NCBI GenBank assembly: GCA_003049465.1
Contig: PYSS01000094.1
Coordinates: 93,237-157,236 of the forward strand
Direction of reading: 5' to 3'
DNA length: 64,000 nt
Source of the DNA: Magnaporthiopsis rhizophila
Taxonomy: Eukaryota; Ascomycota; Sordariomycetes; Magnaporthales; Magnaporthaceae
Numbering within the stretch: the first letter of the stretch is position 1; every line of letters begins with the position of its first letter. Shown here one piece after another: positions 34,070 through 45,936 of this stretch. A program made the translations under genes and the position numbers. Below the pieces are notes generated by a model. That model saw nothing but the letters and a program-made list of their open reading frames with translations, ran no database searches and had not been told where the DNA came from.

Positions 34070-36163
34070 ATGGCCACGTACGGCTACGGTCCGCCACCAC
34101 CAGCCCCCTCTGCGGTGCTCCCCAACGGCCCTTCTCCCGGCTACCCCCAGTATGGCCAGTATCAGCAGCAACCGGCCCCGCCCGCTGGCCACTCCCACGG
34201 AAGCCACTCGGGGCGTGGCGGGCGGGGTGGTCACTCTGGACGCGGGGACTTCCATGGCTCTCCGGCGCCGTACCCCTACAGCAGCCAACCTCCTTCTAAC
34301 TACGCTGCTCCTCCTCATGGCGCCCCAGTAAGATCTGGCCTCGACCTGATCACGCAATTCATGGCTCAAACCAAACCGACATATGTACTGATGGACTTCT
34401 CTAGCCTCCTCATGCTCCTTTGCCTGCGCACAATTATCATCCAAACTACGCTCCTCAGATCTATCAACAGCCCCAGTACAGCCATCAGTCGCCATACGGG
34501 CCGCCTCAGCAGCCGCAGCAGCAACAGCCGCAGCAGCAGCCGCAGCAACCGACACAGCAGCAGCCGCAACCGCAGCCGCCGTCACAACCTCAGCCTCAGG
34601 CGCCGCAACAGCCATATATACCGCACTATCCTCCGTATCCTCACCAGCAAAGTGGACCACCCCATCAGCCATGGGGGGCCCCTGGGCCGACGGGTCATCA
34701 GCCTACTGGACCTCAGTTTGGTAGTGGGCGTGGACGCGGCGGCGCTCATGGAGACCGTGGCGGACACAAGGCTACGGCGGCCATGGGCCCCCCCATTCGC
34801 CTCGGATTTGATAGCCGCCAGGAGCAGTCAGCTCCAGTGAGCAATGGCTATCCTGCACCCTACGGATCTCCCCAGGTCGCTGCTCCTTACCCGCCGCCAC
34901 CATATCAAGGGTATCCGGCCCCTGGTCCTCCACACATGCCTGCTCCTGTTCATTATGACGCCTACTACGGCGGGCAGCACGGCGCTCGTTCACATGGGAG
35001 AGGCGGCTTTCATTCTTCGAACGGCCGTGGCCGGCCCCACGTGGGTGGTGACAAGATGCGCCACAATCACCATATGAAGAAGCCTGGTGGGGCCCCTTCA
35101 ACACCGCATAGTAACCATCAGAAGCCTGATGCAGCGTCCGCCGGGAAGAAGAAGAAGCGCAAGACCAACACCCTGGGCCTCACTCCTGGGGAGGAGTCTG
35201 ATGATGACGCAAACGAGGAGGAGAAGCTTGTAGAGCTGATAGGCCCGGATGCTCCGAAGTATGTTCCCTTCCATCTTCCTCGCCATGAACGCTGCTTCCC
35301 TCGACTCCCTCGCCCTGTACCTGTTGGCTGCTTCATGGCTTGTTTTATGTTAACTCTCCTGTACCCGCACCAGCCCAACGGATGTTGCCGCTTGGATAGC
35401 CGAACGAAAGGCTCGTTTCCCCACGCAGGCACGCATAAAGGCCAAGGCGGCAGCGTCGGGTGCCGCCGGTGGGGAAAAGTCCAAGGACGGCGGCAAAAGT
35501 GCAGCCGTGTCGTCACTTGAGAAGCAGAAGCTCAAGGCAGAGAAGCTGCGGAAGCAGCTCGAGAAGGTTGAGTCGAGCATCAAGCGAAAGCGCGAGCAGC
35601 AGGACGAGGGAGACGACATGAGAGACGTGACTGGCAGCCCATCGGCTTCTGACGATTCCAAGTCGGACACAGAAAAGCCCGACGTTCTTCCCTCGCGTCC
35701 TGACCCTGCAGCGTTTGTGCCGCCTCCATCCAAGAAGGCAGACCCGTCCAAGCACTGCAAATACTACTCGACTGGTGGAATCTGCGGTAAGAAAGGCAAG
35801 TGTCGCTTCGTCCACGACGACGCTGTCCGCCAGGCCGCCTTGAAGGAGCGCGAGATGAACGGCGGCAGGATGACCCTCCAGCAGCGCCTTACCTTGAACG
35901 ACAAGGACCAAGAAGATCTCACCATCGTCAAGACCCTCCAGTATCTCAAGGAGAAGGGCCTTATGTCGGATCTCAAGCAGTCTTCTACTACACAGTCGTG
36001 CAAGACAGAGGAGACATCCCTTCCCCCGCCCCCAGCCAAGGCCACCCCCGACAATTCTCTACCCTCCCGCCAGCCGCAGGTGCAGCCGGATGAATCGGGG
36101 CGCTATCAGGGATGGGATCTGAGTGGCTTCGGCAATACGGGGCTCAGCAAAGACGAATCCTAA
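34070..36163 (+). CDS. NUFIP1/Rsa1-like CCCH zinc-finger protein
   Basis: Probable fungal counterpart of NUFIP1/Rsa1, a scaffold for box C/D snoRNP assembly with R2TP. Exons: 34070-34327, 34405-35258 and 35374-36163, giving 633 aa. The N-terminal half is low complexity, rich in Pro, Gln and Gly with RGG-like patches and a poly-Q/P tract (about 34490-34600). A basic KKKKRK patch precedes the conserved NUFIP1-type block PTDVAAWIAERKARFPTQ, which is followed by a Lys/Glu coiled coil. A CCCH finger (C-x8-C-x5-C-x3-H, from HCKYYSTGGICGKKGKCRF) lies near 35755-35817. The chosen ATG (GAAAATGG) opens the Tyr/Pro-rich N-terminus. The orthology rests on the conserved block plus the finger. Confidence 0.85.
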
Positions 36164-37250
36164 GTCCTGCCTGTCTGGGGCGGACCGGGCTTCAAGTCGG
36201 GCCGGCCGCTCACTTATTGATAGCCAAGAGCAGAAGACCTCGAGGACTGCCAAGTTTGGCTGATCTTCCTCTCGTGCTGAAGGAGTAGTATCTGGGTTTT
36301 GAAGTATGCACTAATGGAGCCAATATCGCTCTCTCCTTTGTCTTGCCCCAGTTTGCTGTCGCTTTACCCCTTGCCTCACTTCCCTTGTTCTTTTGTTTTG
36401 AAGTTAATATATTCACTTCATGTCTGGCTTGTCTCCCCTTCGTTCTCCTGCTGTTTGGTCCCGGCCCATTATTTCCGCAGAACCCGTTGTTATTTTAGCC
36501 GTGCTCGACTTTAGACTGGGGGGGTTATCACCTCGCAAATAGATTGCGGTCCTTTGTATCATGTTATAGATGCACTACCGCAAGAAGCCAGTGCCCCGAG
36601 GAAAATGATCAGTCCATTGTATTTCTTTTAGTGTTGCTTCGGTTGCCCAGCTAATCGTGTTTTTTTTTTCTTTCTTTCTGGGTGCATCCTCTTTGCAAGT
36701 TCTATGTACCATATGAGCATCGTCCGGCAAGTTCATAAAAGCAAGAGATATCTTTTGGGAGTCCATGTATTTCATATTAGATACTATGTACACAGATGTT
36801 ACTCGGGTCTATACCTACAATCTAACTTCTTTGTGGGATTGCACTTTGGTCAATAACCTCGAGGGACAAAAAGAGATAGACCACAAGACGGCCACCGAGA
36901 ATAAAACGACAACCCAACACCAAAACGCTTATGCTGCCAATCAACTCCCCGCAAGATATTCTGAAAGCAGTCAAAACGTATCCAGGGATTGCGCGTGGAC
37001 AGGTAGCCACTGACCCAGGAAATGTTTGAGCCAGCAAAAAAGTGACAGACAACGTCCTTGATGCATGAACCAATGTCATCCAGCCAGAAGCAGACTGGGA
37101 ATGATAAAATGAAACTAGAATCCCGATGAAGAAAGCACGCTGTAGCCACGAGGATGCACGTGGAGGGAAAGACCGGGCTAACAGTGAAGTAGGACTGATT
37201 TCGTCGTGTATCAGATTGGAAGTGACGGTCGGGGTGAGTGACGTCTCGGC
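36164..37250. other. Convergent spacer NUFIP-like/SPT2
   Basis: About 1.1 kb of moderately AT-rich DNA with the 3' UTRs of two convergent genes. A pyrimidine tract near 36660-36680 is the only visible structure. Confidence 0.5.
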
Positions 37251-38503
37251 TTACCGCCGCTTGGCAGCGGCAGCTTGCATAAACCGACGCTTCCGCTCCT
37301 CCTTCTCTCGCTTGAGTCTTTGCTCTAACGCCTCCTGCTCGCGGTCCTCGCGACGACCAAGAATTTCGGCCTCACGCTCCTCCTCGTCGATGTCGGATAG
37401 ACCTGCCTCCATGTCGGATTCGTCTTCCTCCGAAGCGTACCTGTACTGGGCTGGCCGGTATCCTGACTCCTCAGGATCGTCCTCATCATCGTCGATAAAG
37501 TCATCCATTTCATCGTATTCGTCGTCGCGACGACTGCGACTTCTCGCCCCTCCGAAGGGCATGTGTCGGCGATGATCAGCACCATTTCTGGCGCTGTTAC
37601 TGGCCGATGCGGCAGCGGCAGGTCCTCGCTTGGATGAAGCGCCAGGAGGTGGCCTTGCGGTTCCTTGATAGCCCGTTGTGGCGACAGCGGCCTTCTTGGG
37701 CTTCTTAACTTCCGGAGCGGGGGCGGCGTCCTTTTTGCCATTGCCTCCGGGCCTGGATGCTTGAGGCCCAGGGCTCCGGCCGCTGTCCGTGTTTCGGTCG
37801 CCATTCTTGGCAACAGAGCCGCCGTTCATGCCACCTCGCTGGCTAGCCGCATTGAGTGTGGCCCGACCCTTGCCTGTCCGCCTAGGATCGCGTGACCCAT
37901 CCGCCTTGTTGTCTGCGCGGTCCCGTTTCGGCGGCACTTTGTCAAGGGGTTTGTGTTGTATCTTGCCGACCTGACCCATGCTTTGCTGTGCCTTCACCGC
38001 GCGGGCCATAATCTCGGCAAATGAACCCTTTTTGGGAGCCGACTTGGCCATGGCAGGACTGTCGGGGGACTGATGAGAGCTCACTCTCGGTCCGGTGGCT
38101 GGCACCAGCCGAGGTCGGACTGGCTGAGATGACACCGGCCTTATCGTCCCGTTGCCAGAGCTCGATCTCACAGAACCCGCTGCCGGCCGGGGGACGGATT
38201 TTGTCACAGACGCAGTAGCTGCGCTATCGCCCTTTCGGGGCGCTGGAAACGAGCGTACATCTGTGCTGGAGGTCGTCCGTTGCGACTTTTGCGCGCGGTT
38301 CCTCGAATCGTCGTCTTCAGCCTTGCGCTTCGAAGGTAGGCTAGTCTTTGGCGGGGGGGACGAGGACTTCGGCTTCTCGCCGGTTATCGAGGCGAGTAAA
38401 TCGCCAATCTAAACAATGAAGCAACAGCATTCAGTCAACTGTTACCTTCACAGAGGCGGTGTGAGAGAGTGGATATTCTCTCTGGGAGCAAACCAACCGG
38501 CAT
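37251..38503 (-). CDS. SPT2: SPT2 chromatin protein (H3-H4 chaperone)
   Basis: Nuclear protein that binds histones H3-H4 and limits spurious transcription. Exons on the minus strand are 38503-38498 and 38408-37251, giving 387 aa. The N-terminus reads MPIGDLLASITGEKP, typical of fungal Spt2. The long middle is disordered and basic, rich in Ser, Pro, Arg and Gly. The C-terminal SPT2 domain has the acidic FIDDDEDDPEESGY and ends in a charged helix (REAEILGRREDREQEALEQ...) with KRR at the tail. Exon 1 contains only two codons (ATG CCG). It is needed for a start, because the larger frame has no ATG before IGDLL; the 89-bp intron has a GTTGAC branch site. Confidence 0.9.
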
Positions 38504-39807
38504 CGTGTCTAGTTGAGAAGAGTCCGCAAGGCTGGCGATGATACCTTGAGTGCTCGGAATTTAAGCGATCTGGGCGCCGGACATCAGGCAGCTGAGGTTT
38601 TGGTGGTGCCGCCCGGCAAAACGGTGCAATTCACTTGAGACGCAAGTCGTCCTTTCTGTCTCCGAATGTGACCAATACGGTGGCTACCCAGAAGCCTTTG
38701 TGATGCGGTTGATTACCAAGGTGAGATGGATCGGTGTGTCGATAGGCCAGGAGACACCTGGGCAGGCCGGTTGGTACGGAAAGTAGGAAGATGTGTCGGT
38801 CGGCCAGTTACTGGCTTCTCTCGGATTGGATTCGATTGGATTGCGTTGGAACCAGTAGGAAAAGAGGGGAACAAGCGTCGCGTTACGCAAACAGGCAGCC
38901 CATCACCTCAAAAGACCCACCAGACCGTCGCTCATGTTGGCCTCCCATGAAGAAACCGGAGGAGAAAGGGAACGTGAGGGAAAACAGAAAGGGCGGGTGG
39001 AGGAGGGAAATGAGAGAAAAAGAAAGCAAGGTTGACGTGCGGTCGAGAAATTCCATGCCCGAAAGCAGCAGTGTGCACGCGGGCAACACTTTGGCCAGCT
39101 GAGGCTGGCAGGGACTGGGAGGCCAGAGAGCCCTTTATCTCCGCCTGCCGGCTCCAAGGCGCGCAGGATGGGTACCTCCTGTTTATGCAAATAACGGGGT
39201 CTCTAATTTTTTCTTCGGTAGCTAGCACTGTGTCTGCCACGGAACTCGCTACGCGTGAACTTGGCAGACTCGTGGCGGCCGTGAGTGGCGGTGGCACGAG
39301 CAGCATGCTTTCAGCTGCGAGACCCACTGCCGCCGGCGCCAGGGTGTGAGCCCGGAGCGACAGTGGCGCATAGCGTTGGCCTGGCTCGGCTGCCAGGGGG
39401 TGCATTGGCCCACCCAAGGCTCAGGCATAGGTTCAGCTCAATGATTCAATCATGGGCGGGGTCAGCAGAAGGGCACCCAGCCGGTTGGGAAGACGCCCTA
39501 AGGGCACGTGATCCGAGTGCAGGGGAGAAAAATATAGCCCACACAAACCTGTCGCAACTTTTGGACCCCCGCCTTTTGATTTCTCGACACAACTTTCGCA
39601 TATTCGCAATATCGCCAACTTCCCAGGACTCGAAGAATCAGTCTCCGGCAACGGTTAAATCGATTGATATCTCGTGTTCTCAACCCTCCTGTGAGTTCTC
39701 TCCCTCGCCGACTCCGGGCACGGCTTTGCGACAAGGGCGCAAGGGCGCACGCCGAGCTAACACTTGCCCGCCGAACAGCCCAACGCAAAAAAATAAAATA
39801 AAAAAAA
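38504..39807. promoter_or_regulatory. Divergent promoter region SPT2/RPP2
   Basis: 1.3 kb without a convincing gene. Frames on both strands are short and lack family features. It probably contains the ribosomal-protein promoter and an A-rich 5' leader directly before the RPP2 start (39787-39807). Confidence 0.5.
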
Positions 39808-40298
39808 ATGAAGCACCTTGCGGCATACCTTCTTCTTGGACTTGGCGGCAACGCCTCACCCTCAGCCAGCGACATCAAGGCTGTGCTCGAGTCCGTCGGC
39901 ATCGAGGCCGATGACGAACGCCTCGACAAGCTGATCTCCGAGCTGCAGGGCAAGGACATCAACGAGGTATGACCTGTGGTTCCTGAACTCGTCGCGGGAC
40001 TACGTCACGGCTGCGTGTTACTTTTGCTAACTGAGCTCTCCTCGATAGCTGATCGCTGAGGGCTCGTCCAAGCTGGCGTCCGTTCCGTCTGGCGGCGGCG
40101 GCGGCGGCGCTGCTGCTGGCGGTGGTGGTGGCGGTGCCGCCGCCGAGGCTCCCAAGGAGGAGGAGAAGGAAGAGGGTATGTTGTGCACATCAAGATCCCC
40201 GAAACACACGCTCCCTGCCTGAGGCTGTACTAACCATCTCGTCCTCTGCAGAGAAGGAGGAGTCCGACGAGGACATGGGCTTCGGTCTCTTCGACTAA
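39808..40298 (+). CDS. RPP2: 60S acidic ribosomal protein P2
   Basis: Component of the ribosomal stalk that recruits translation GTPases. Exons: 39808-39966, 40049-40175 and 40252-40298, giving 110 aa, the usual length. It begins [20 protein letters not shown], has the helical dimerisation domain, then an alanine/glycine hinge (GGGGGGAAAGGGGGGAAA), an acidic tract and the invariant C-terminal [12 protein letters not shown]. Intron 1 (82 bp) has a GCTAAC branch site and intron 2 (76 bp) a TACTAAC branch site. The start is preceded by an A-rich leader. Confidence 0.97.
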
Positions 40299-41741
40299 AC
40301 TCGCCAAATCATCGACCCGACCCCGCGGCTTTCAGCTTCGAATTTGGGGGAACACGAGCCTCGACTAGGGTCTGGACAGACATGGCCATATACTCACGGA
40401 GAGGGCTCGGAGGATCAGATGCTCTCCGGGTTCCTTCCGACATGATGAGAAATGCTAGTCAGTTGTTTGGTCGGCAAATAGGCAGTCCATACGTATTTGT
40501 CCAATCCAACTTGGTCTCTCCCCCACCATTGGAGCTACAGGTATGAAAGGAGAGGGGAGCCTTGAGAGGCAGCGCCCGATTTGCATCTTGCCATGATCAA
40601 CCTCCTTCCCACAGGCGGAAGTCTCGCCGCTTGAGTGATGTCATGCAAAGAGGCCTTCACGAACGTGATTACAACGTTGTCCGTAGTTGCAACGTGAGCA
40701 TTTCATGGTATGGCAGGGTGGTTGATACGCGCCATCGCTCACAATCTAACATGTGCTTATTTTCAAATAAGGGCATACAATTCTTAGGTACTGGCGGGTG
40801 GCCTTTCGCAGTGTCAGCGGCAAGTGCCTGCCCCTGTTGTGGTCATACCGTTCTGTATCGAGAGAACCCCTGAGATTGGCGACTTATCAGCGCGTCACGT
40901 CACAAGAATACGCGCATTGGCGCTGACGAGCTTTGATGATGTGGTGAAAAGGCGGCAGTTATGATTTCTGCACGGGTTGGGGAAGTTGGTGACTCTTGTG
41001 ATTACTGGGACCAGAAACCAGAACTTATTCACGATTAAAGCAGATCGAAGAGAAGCGGGGCACGTGGGAGAGCTACAACTGCGGCGGGCTGCGGGCAATG
41101 CAGAATTATGTGGGCGCACGCGCTGTGCAGACATGGAGATGGATGGCTGGGGGACGGGCAGGGGAGAGGGAACAAAAAAAAAAAAAAAAAAAAAAGGAAG
41201 AGGTTAGCCCGGTCCGATTGGCTGTGACGCGCGATTCTACCGCTATCCAGCAAATGCAGATGCAGGGGTTCGCGTCCCAGAAGTCCAAGCGCGGCGGTTG
41301 CTCCCGGCAACGGGGTGCAGATTTAATTGGTGCAATGTTGATGGGCTTATTGCCGTGACCCAGCGTGAATGGAAGCTGCAGCTGTAATCAACCCCCGACG
41401 GTCTCCTGAATTGGATGCTCCTCTGGTTGTGGCGCCGATTTTAATCCCCAGTCCTGCTCCTCGCTGACACGCCTTGTTTCGAGAGCCGGCGCCGGAGCAG
41501 AGGTCAGTTTCAGCGAAGCCAACGCCATTGACAACTTCGCCAGGGCTTGCTAGGACCCTTTACACCTGCTCGCATCCAACGCGTCTTGTCGTGACCTCGG
41601 GCCCGAAAGCCGACCCCATCGCCGGATTTTTGTTTACTTCTACGAACCCAAATCATAAACTAGAGGTGTTCTCCCTCCAGCTTGTTGCCCTTTTATAATT
41701 CTTTTGTTTTTTTCTGGGCCATAACTGCGGGCCACATCTCA
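40299..41741. promoter_or_regulatory. Spacer RPP2 to MPS1
   Basis: 1.44 kb with no supported gene. It contains a run of 22 A at 41174-41195. The last part is pyrimidine-rich and is probably the MPS1 promoter and leader. Confidence 0.5.
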
Positions 41742-44517
41742 ATGGCCACCGCGTCGCCAACGCCAATGGGCACAGGGAGCCAGTATGCCATGGGCAGGAG
41801 GACATCTGCCAGGCAGGCGCTCAGGAGACCACCGTCACGATCGCAACTAAGCCGGGCCGAATTGAATGTTTCTGCAGGCAACGTCGACTCCCAGGTCTCT
41901 CAGTCTCAGCACTTCTCGAATCTCAACGACAGCTCCGACGATGAGATCCCTGTGCCTATGAAGCTCAGCGCTCTCACCAAGGCCTTGCTTGACGATGGCG
42001 GTGCTTCCGCCGCTCCCCGGGCCGCTGCGGTTCTGTCCTCTTCGGGACCTGCCGCATCTGCCACTCGCAAGAGAGTTGTGCTGGGCAGGTCTACGTCGGC
42101 CGCTTTGGAGGATAGGGGTAACGGAGACGAGCCGCGCCGCCACGTCCGAGCAAGCAGCGCCCAGCTCACATCGTCGCCAACCCGTGGGGCTGGGGATAGC
42201 TCGGTACCCCGGAAACGAGTGGTCCGGTTGAGCACTACCAACGCGACTCCAGGCGGATCCAGCCTACAAACGCGCCTTCGGAGCTCAGCCTCGACCCAAC
42301 GCAAAAGACCAGCAAGCAGGGACAGGAGCGTCGAGAGGAATGGGTCAAATGGCCCAGAATCAAGTTCCAACCCGGAGCCTCCTGCAGACCCTGGCCCTGG
42401 CGTGAACATCAACACCCCCTCAAATGGCCCACGCCGAGTCAACATCATTACTGGATCTTCTGGCACCCGAGGAGCCACAGGTTCCGGCTCCGCTGGGGCT
42501 TCCTCCAAGAATATCGACACAGGCACACATAGCGATCACGAGGATCCAGAAGAGCCGCAGACGGGCGTCAGATCGCGGTCTTCTTTGACTCAGGGCAGCG
42601 CCTCGCATTACGGTACGAGCAATGGGAGGAAAGTTGACGATAGCGCGGCTCCACAGAGCTCTTTGCGCATCAGGCGGATTGGAAAGGTCCCCGGAAGCTT
42701 TCTCAGTGGTCCCGCCCGCCGGGGCAGAAGGAGGCAAAGCGAGGAAGAGAACGGCCCGGCGGGGGAGGACGGAGAAGGCATCGAAGGGAACCTTGGGTCT
42801 GTTCAAGAGCCTGAGGATTTAGCTCCGTCGCAGGCCGATGCTGCGCCCCCGTCATCGTCCTTCTACTCTGCCAGCTACCGAGAGCTCGCTGTCGCGTCCG
42901 GGAGTCCCGTCAGCACCAAGGACCCAGTCAGGGCTGCCCTAAGGACAAAACCATCCTTGGCTGGGATGGAGTCTGGCCGTGAAAAGGACATCAAGCGCCC
43001 GGCAGCCTTGGAGCAGGGTGATGGTCCACCGCCATATTCCTTTCCTCCGACTACCGATCAGGAGAACGCAGCCGCGGCAGTCCCCGCCAGGTCAAGAGGC
43101 GTTATGGTCCCGAATCCGATCCAGGACAAGCTGTTGCCCAAAGACGCTCTTCACGCCTCGCTGGCCATGTCTCCCGCAGAGCGCAAGGCCCTTGGCCAGA
43201 TAAGCCGTAATACCCCCCATCGCCCAGCGCCCCCGCCGCCTCCACCCAAGATGAGCGTGCTGGATGCCGTAACGTCCACTGCCGGGGCCGCGACAACCGC
43301 ACAGGCCAGCAAGAAGCAACGTGTTCTTCTCAAGGTCAACGGCAGGGCGTATCACAGGCTCGACTGTATCGGCCGAGGAGGCAGCGCAAAGGTCTACCGG
43401 GTCACGGCAGAGAACGGCAAGATGTTTGCCCTCAAGCGCGTTTCGCTCGAGAACGCCGACACAAGCGCTGTGAAGGGATTCCTGGGCGAGATTGAGCTTC
43501 TGAGGCGGCTCTCGGGGGTTGATCGGGTCATTCAGATGTACGACTCGGAACTGAACCAGGAGAAGCAGATGCTGAGCGTGGTAAGTTAGCCTAGCCGATG
43601 ATGAGGCGCTGCTTGTTGTCATTTTCACCCTTGTCTCTTCAACCGGAACCTCTTTCTAACTTTTGGTCTTCATGCAGCTTATGGAGATGGGCGAACTCGA
43701 TCTTGGGGATCTTATCAAGTCGAGACATATTCAGGAGGCATACCGCCTGGACCCCGTCTTCGTCCGGTTCTGCTGGAAGGAGATGCTCGAGTGTCTCCAG
43801 GCCGTTCACAGCTGCGACATTGTCCACTCGGATCTCAAGCCGGCAAACTTTGTCATGGTCAAGGGGCGACTGAAGCTCATCGACTTTGGCATCGCCGGAG
43901 CCATCCAGACGGACGAGACGGTCAACGTGCACAGGGAGAACCAGATCGGCACCCCAAACTACATGTCCCCCGAGTCTCTGATGGATTCGCAGCATTACGC
44001 CGCAACCGCGGCCAACAACGGACGCCCCGACCGCTCTCATGGCCGCGCCAAGCTCATGAAGATCGGCAAGCCCAGTGATGTGTGGAGTCTCGGCTGCATT
44101 CTTTACCAGCTTGTCTACGGCGCTCCCCCCTTTGGCCACATCCCAAACCAGTTGGCGCGTTGCCAAGCCATCATCGCTTGGGACCACAAGATCACCTTTC
44201 CCGAGAAGGGAGCTGGTGGTGTCCTCGTTCCCCCATCTCTCATAGACACCATGAAGAAGTGTCTGATCCGCGACCAGCAGTTCCGACCAACTTGCGAGCA
44301 GCTCCTAGCGGACCAGGATCCCTTCCTCTATCCCCAAGAGGTCGACATGGAACGGATCGTGCCCGTGACCGAGGAGCTGCTGGCCCGCGTTATCCACAGC
44401 GTCGTGGCTCGGTGTCGTGAGAGAATGCCAACGGATGGAGAGCTTATGTCGGCATGGCCTGCAGCATACTGGTCGTCAGTGAAAAAAAGCCTTGCGGCAA
44501 AAGACCCGAGGCCATGA
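41742..44517 (+). CDS. MPS1: Mps1/TTK dual-specificity spindle-checkpoint kinase
   Basis: Kinase that starts the spindle assembly checkpoint at unattached kinetochores and acts in spindle-pole duplication. Exons: 41742-43580 and 43678-44517, giving 892 aa. Residues 1 to about 520 are disordered and Ser/Pro/Arg-rich. The kinase domain starts near residue 530, with glycine loop IGRGGSAKV (543-551), catalytic Lys565 (FALK), the MPS1-typical HSDLKPAN with Asp665, DFG at 682-684 and GTPNYMSPE at 704-712. The 97-bp intron (GTAAGT...GCAG) splits the kinase domain between the N-lobe beta strands and LMEMGELDL. The frame is open further upstream, but the ATG at 41742 starts the Ser/Thr-rich head. Confidence 0.93.
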
Positions 44518-45255
44518 TGCTATTTGGATATAAAAAGACAACAGACTGGCGTTGTCAACATGAGCCTTTTCACCGCTTGGATTTTTTAATGTAGCCTTAC
44601 ATTGACAGGCTTTGCCTGCGTGTCTCCCTCCCCCTGTTCTGTCATTTTCAGGCCTCCTTTTTCGCTATTGCTTTTCCGTCTTTTAACTCATAATGATGTT
44701 TTGATCCCCCCCCCCCCCCCCCCAAAAAAAAANAAAAAAAAAAAAAAGCAGCCTTATTCTAATTATGAACCCAACTCAAAACCTTAGCCGCTTCGATTCT
44801 CACACTTTGTGAATATTAGTGACATGCTCTAGCACGTATCCCTCTTGTGCGTGAAGAACCGGATGTGTCTCCGTAGTTCGCACCGTCCCCTGCCGCAAGG
44901 AGCACGGCAGGAGCAATATTTGTCTCTCATATCACCATCCGCTCTCGAGCGTCTCAAAGGGCATCATGCTGCATATTTGCCGTTATGTAGTCAGGCCTAG
45001 ATCGTAGTTCAGAATCACATGGCAGGGTACGAGACACCAGCCGTTGGCCATACACAAGCAAGGCCGTGTCGCTACATCGGATAAGACGAAAGTATAATAC
45101 AAGGTATCACGCGGGATCTTCTACCTCTTTTTCCCTGGGTACTTTTATCCTCCTCTATTGTATTTTATTTTCTTATTATTTTTCCTTTTCCTCTTCCATG
45201 CCCGCGGGCGTCGTCCCAGCTGCCCTCCTCGCCGCCCTCGGCTGCCCAGCCCAGA
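44518..45255. other. Convergent spacer MPS1/bL21m with homopolymer and N
   Basis: 738 bp between convergent genes. It contains 18 C (44706-44723) followed by 9 A, an undetermined base at 44733 and 14 more A (44734-44747). The exact lengths of these runs are doubtful. No gene is seen. Confidence 0.6.
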
Positions 45256-45936
45256 TCAGCTCAGCGAGGCTGCCTCAACCGCGTCCGGGGTAATGATCTT
45301 AAGCTCCGAGATCCTCAGAACCGTGTACTTGTGTTTGCTCTTGACGATCTTGGTCTTGCGTTCGCGCCGCTTCTTTTTTATCTTACGGCGAACTGGCTCG
45401 GTTTCGGTGCCGATAACGACAGCGCGGCACTCAAAGAGCCCTTGGCTGACCCAGGGATTGCCTTTCAGGGTGAAATCTCGGGAGCCAATGACGCTTGCCC
45501 GGTCGAATCGGAGTATGTCACCCGGCAGTACATCGGGCATCTTGAAAGGCAGGCGGATCGAGTCGCCAGGCGTGACGAGGTATGGCTTGCCGTGGATGTG
45601 GAGGGTGATGTAGTGTGACGGCTGCGCTGCCAGGAGAGGCAGTAGTGCGGCCACAGATGTGTCTGGGGTGGCCGAGGGTGTCGCCGCCGCAGGGCCAGTT
45701 CTTTGCAATGTGGACAGCGTCGGTTTCTTAGTGGATGACGAAGGCAGAGAGGCGGACGGCGCTGTTGGAGATGGGAAAGGCGGCTGGCCCACGGGCAGCG
45801 GCTCGACAATCGGGGCCGATGAATTGAACCTCCTCGCTGGGTTGGCGCAAGCACAAGCCAGCGATGCTGGTGCCACCATAGCTCTCGCAATTGAGGGCTG
45901 CAGGCGCCCCAGAGTGCGCCCGAACAGGCTCAACAT
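45256..45936 (-). CDS. MRPL49: Mitochondrial large-subunit ribosomal protein bL21m
   Basis: Nuclear-encoded bL21 protein of the mitochondrial 54S subunit. It is a single exon of 226 aa from the ATG at 45936. The N-terminus is basic and hydrophobic without acidic residues (MLSLFGRTLGRLQPSIARAM), as expected of a mitochondrial targeting sequence, followed by a Ser/Pro/Thr-rich linker. The L21 domain occupies the last 115 residues, with ITLHIHGKPYLVTPGDSIRL, FTLKGNPWV and the closing K-rich KIKKKRRERKTKIVKSKHKY before TVLRISELKI. The frame is open upstream to 46395, but this would bury the targeting signal. Confidence 0.92.
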   Translation of the reverse strand: MLSLFGRTLGRLQPSIARAMVAPASLACACANPARRFNSSAPIVEPLPVGQPPFPSPTAPSASLPSSSTKKPTLSTLQRTGPAAATPSATPDTSVAALLPLLAAQPSHYITLHIHGKPYLVTPGDSIRLPFKMPDVLPGDILRFDRASVIGSRDFTLKGNPWVSQGLFECRAVVIGTETEPVRRKIKKKRRERKTKIVKSKHKYTVLRISELKIITPDAVEAASLS

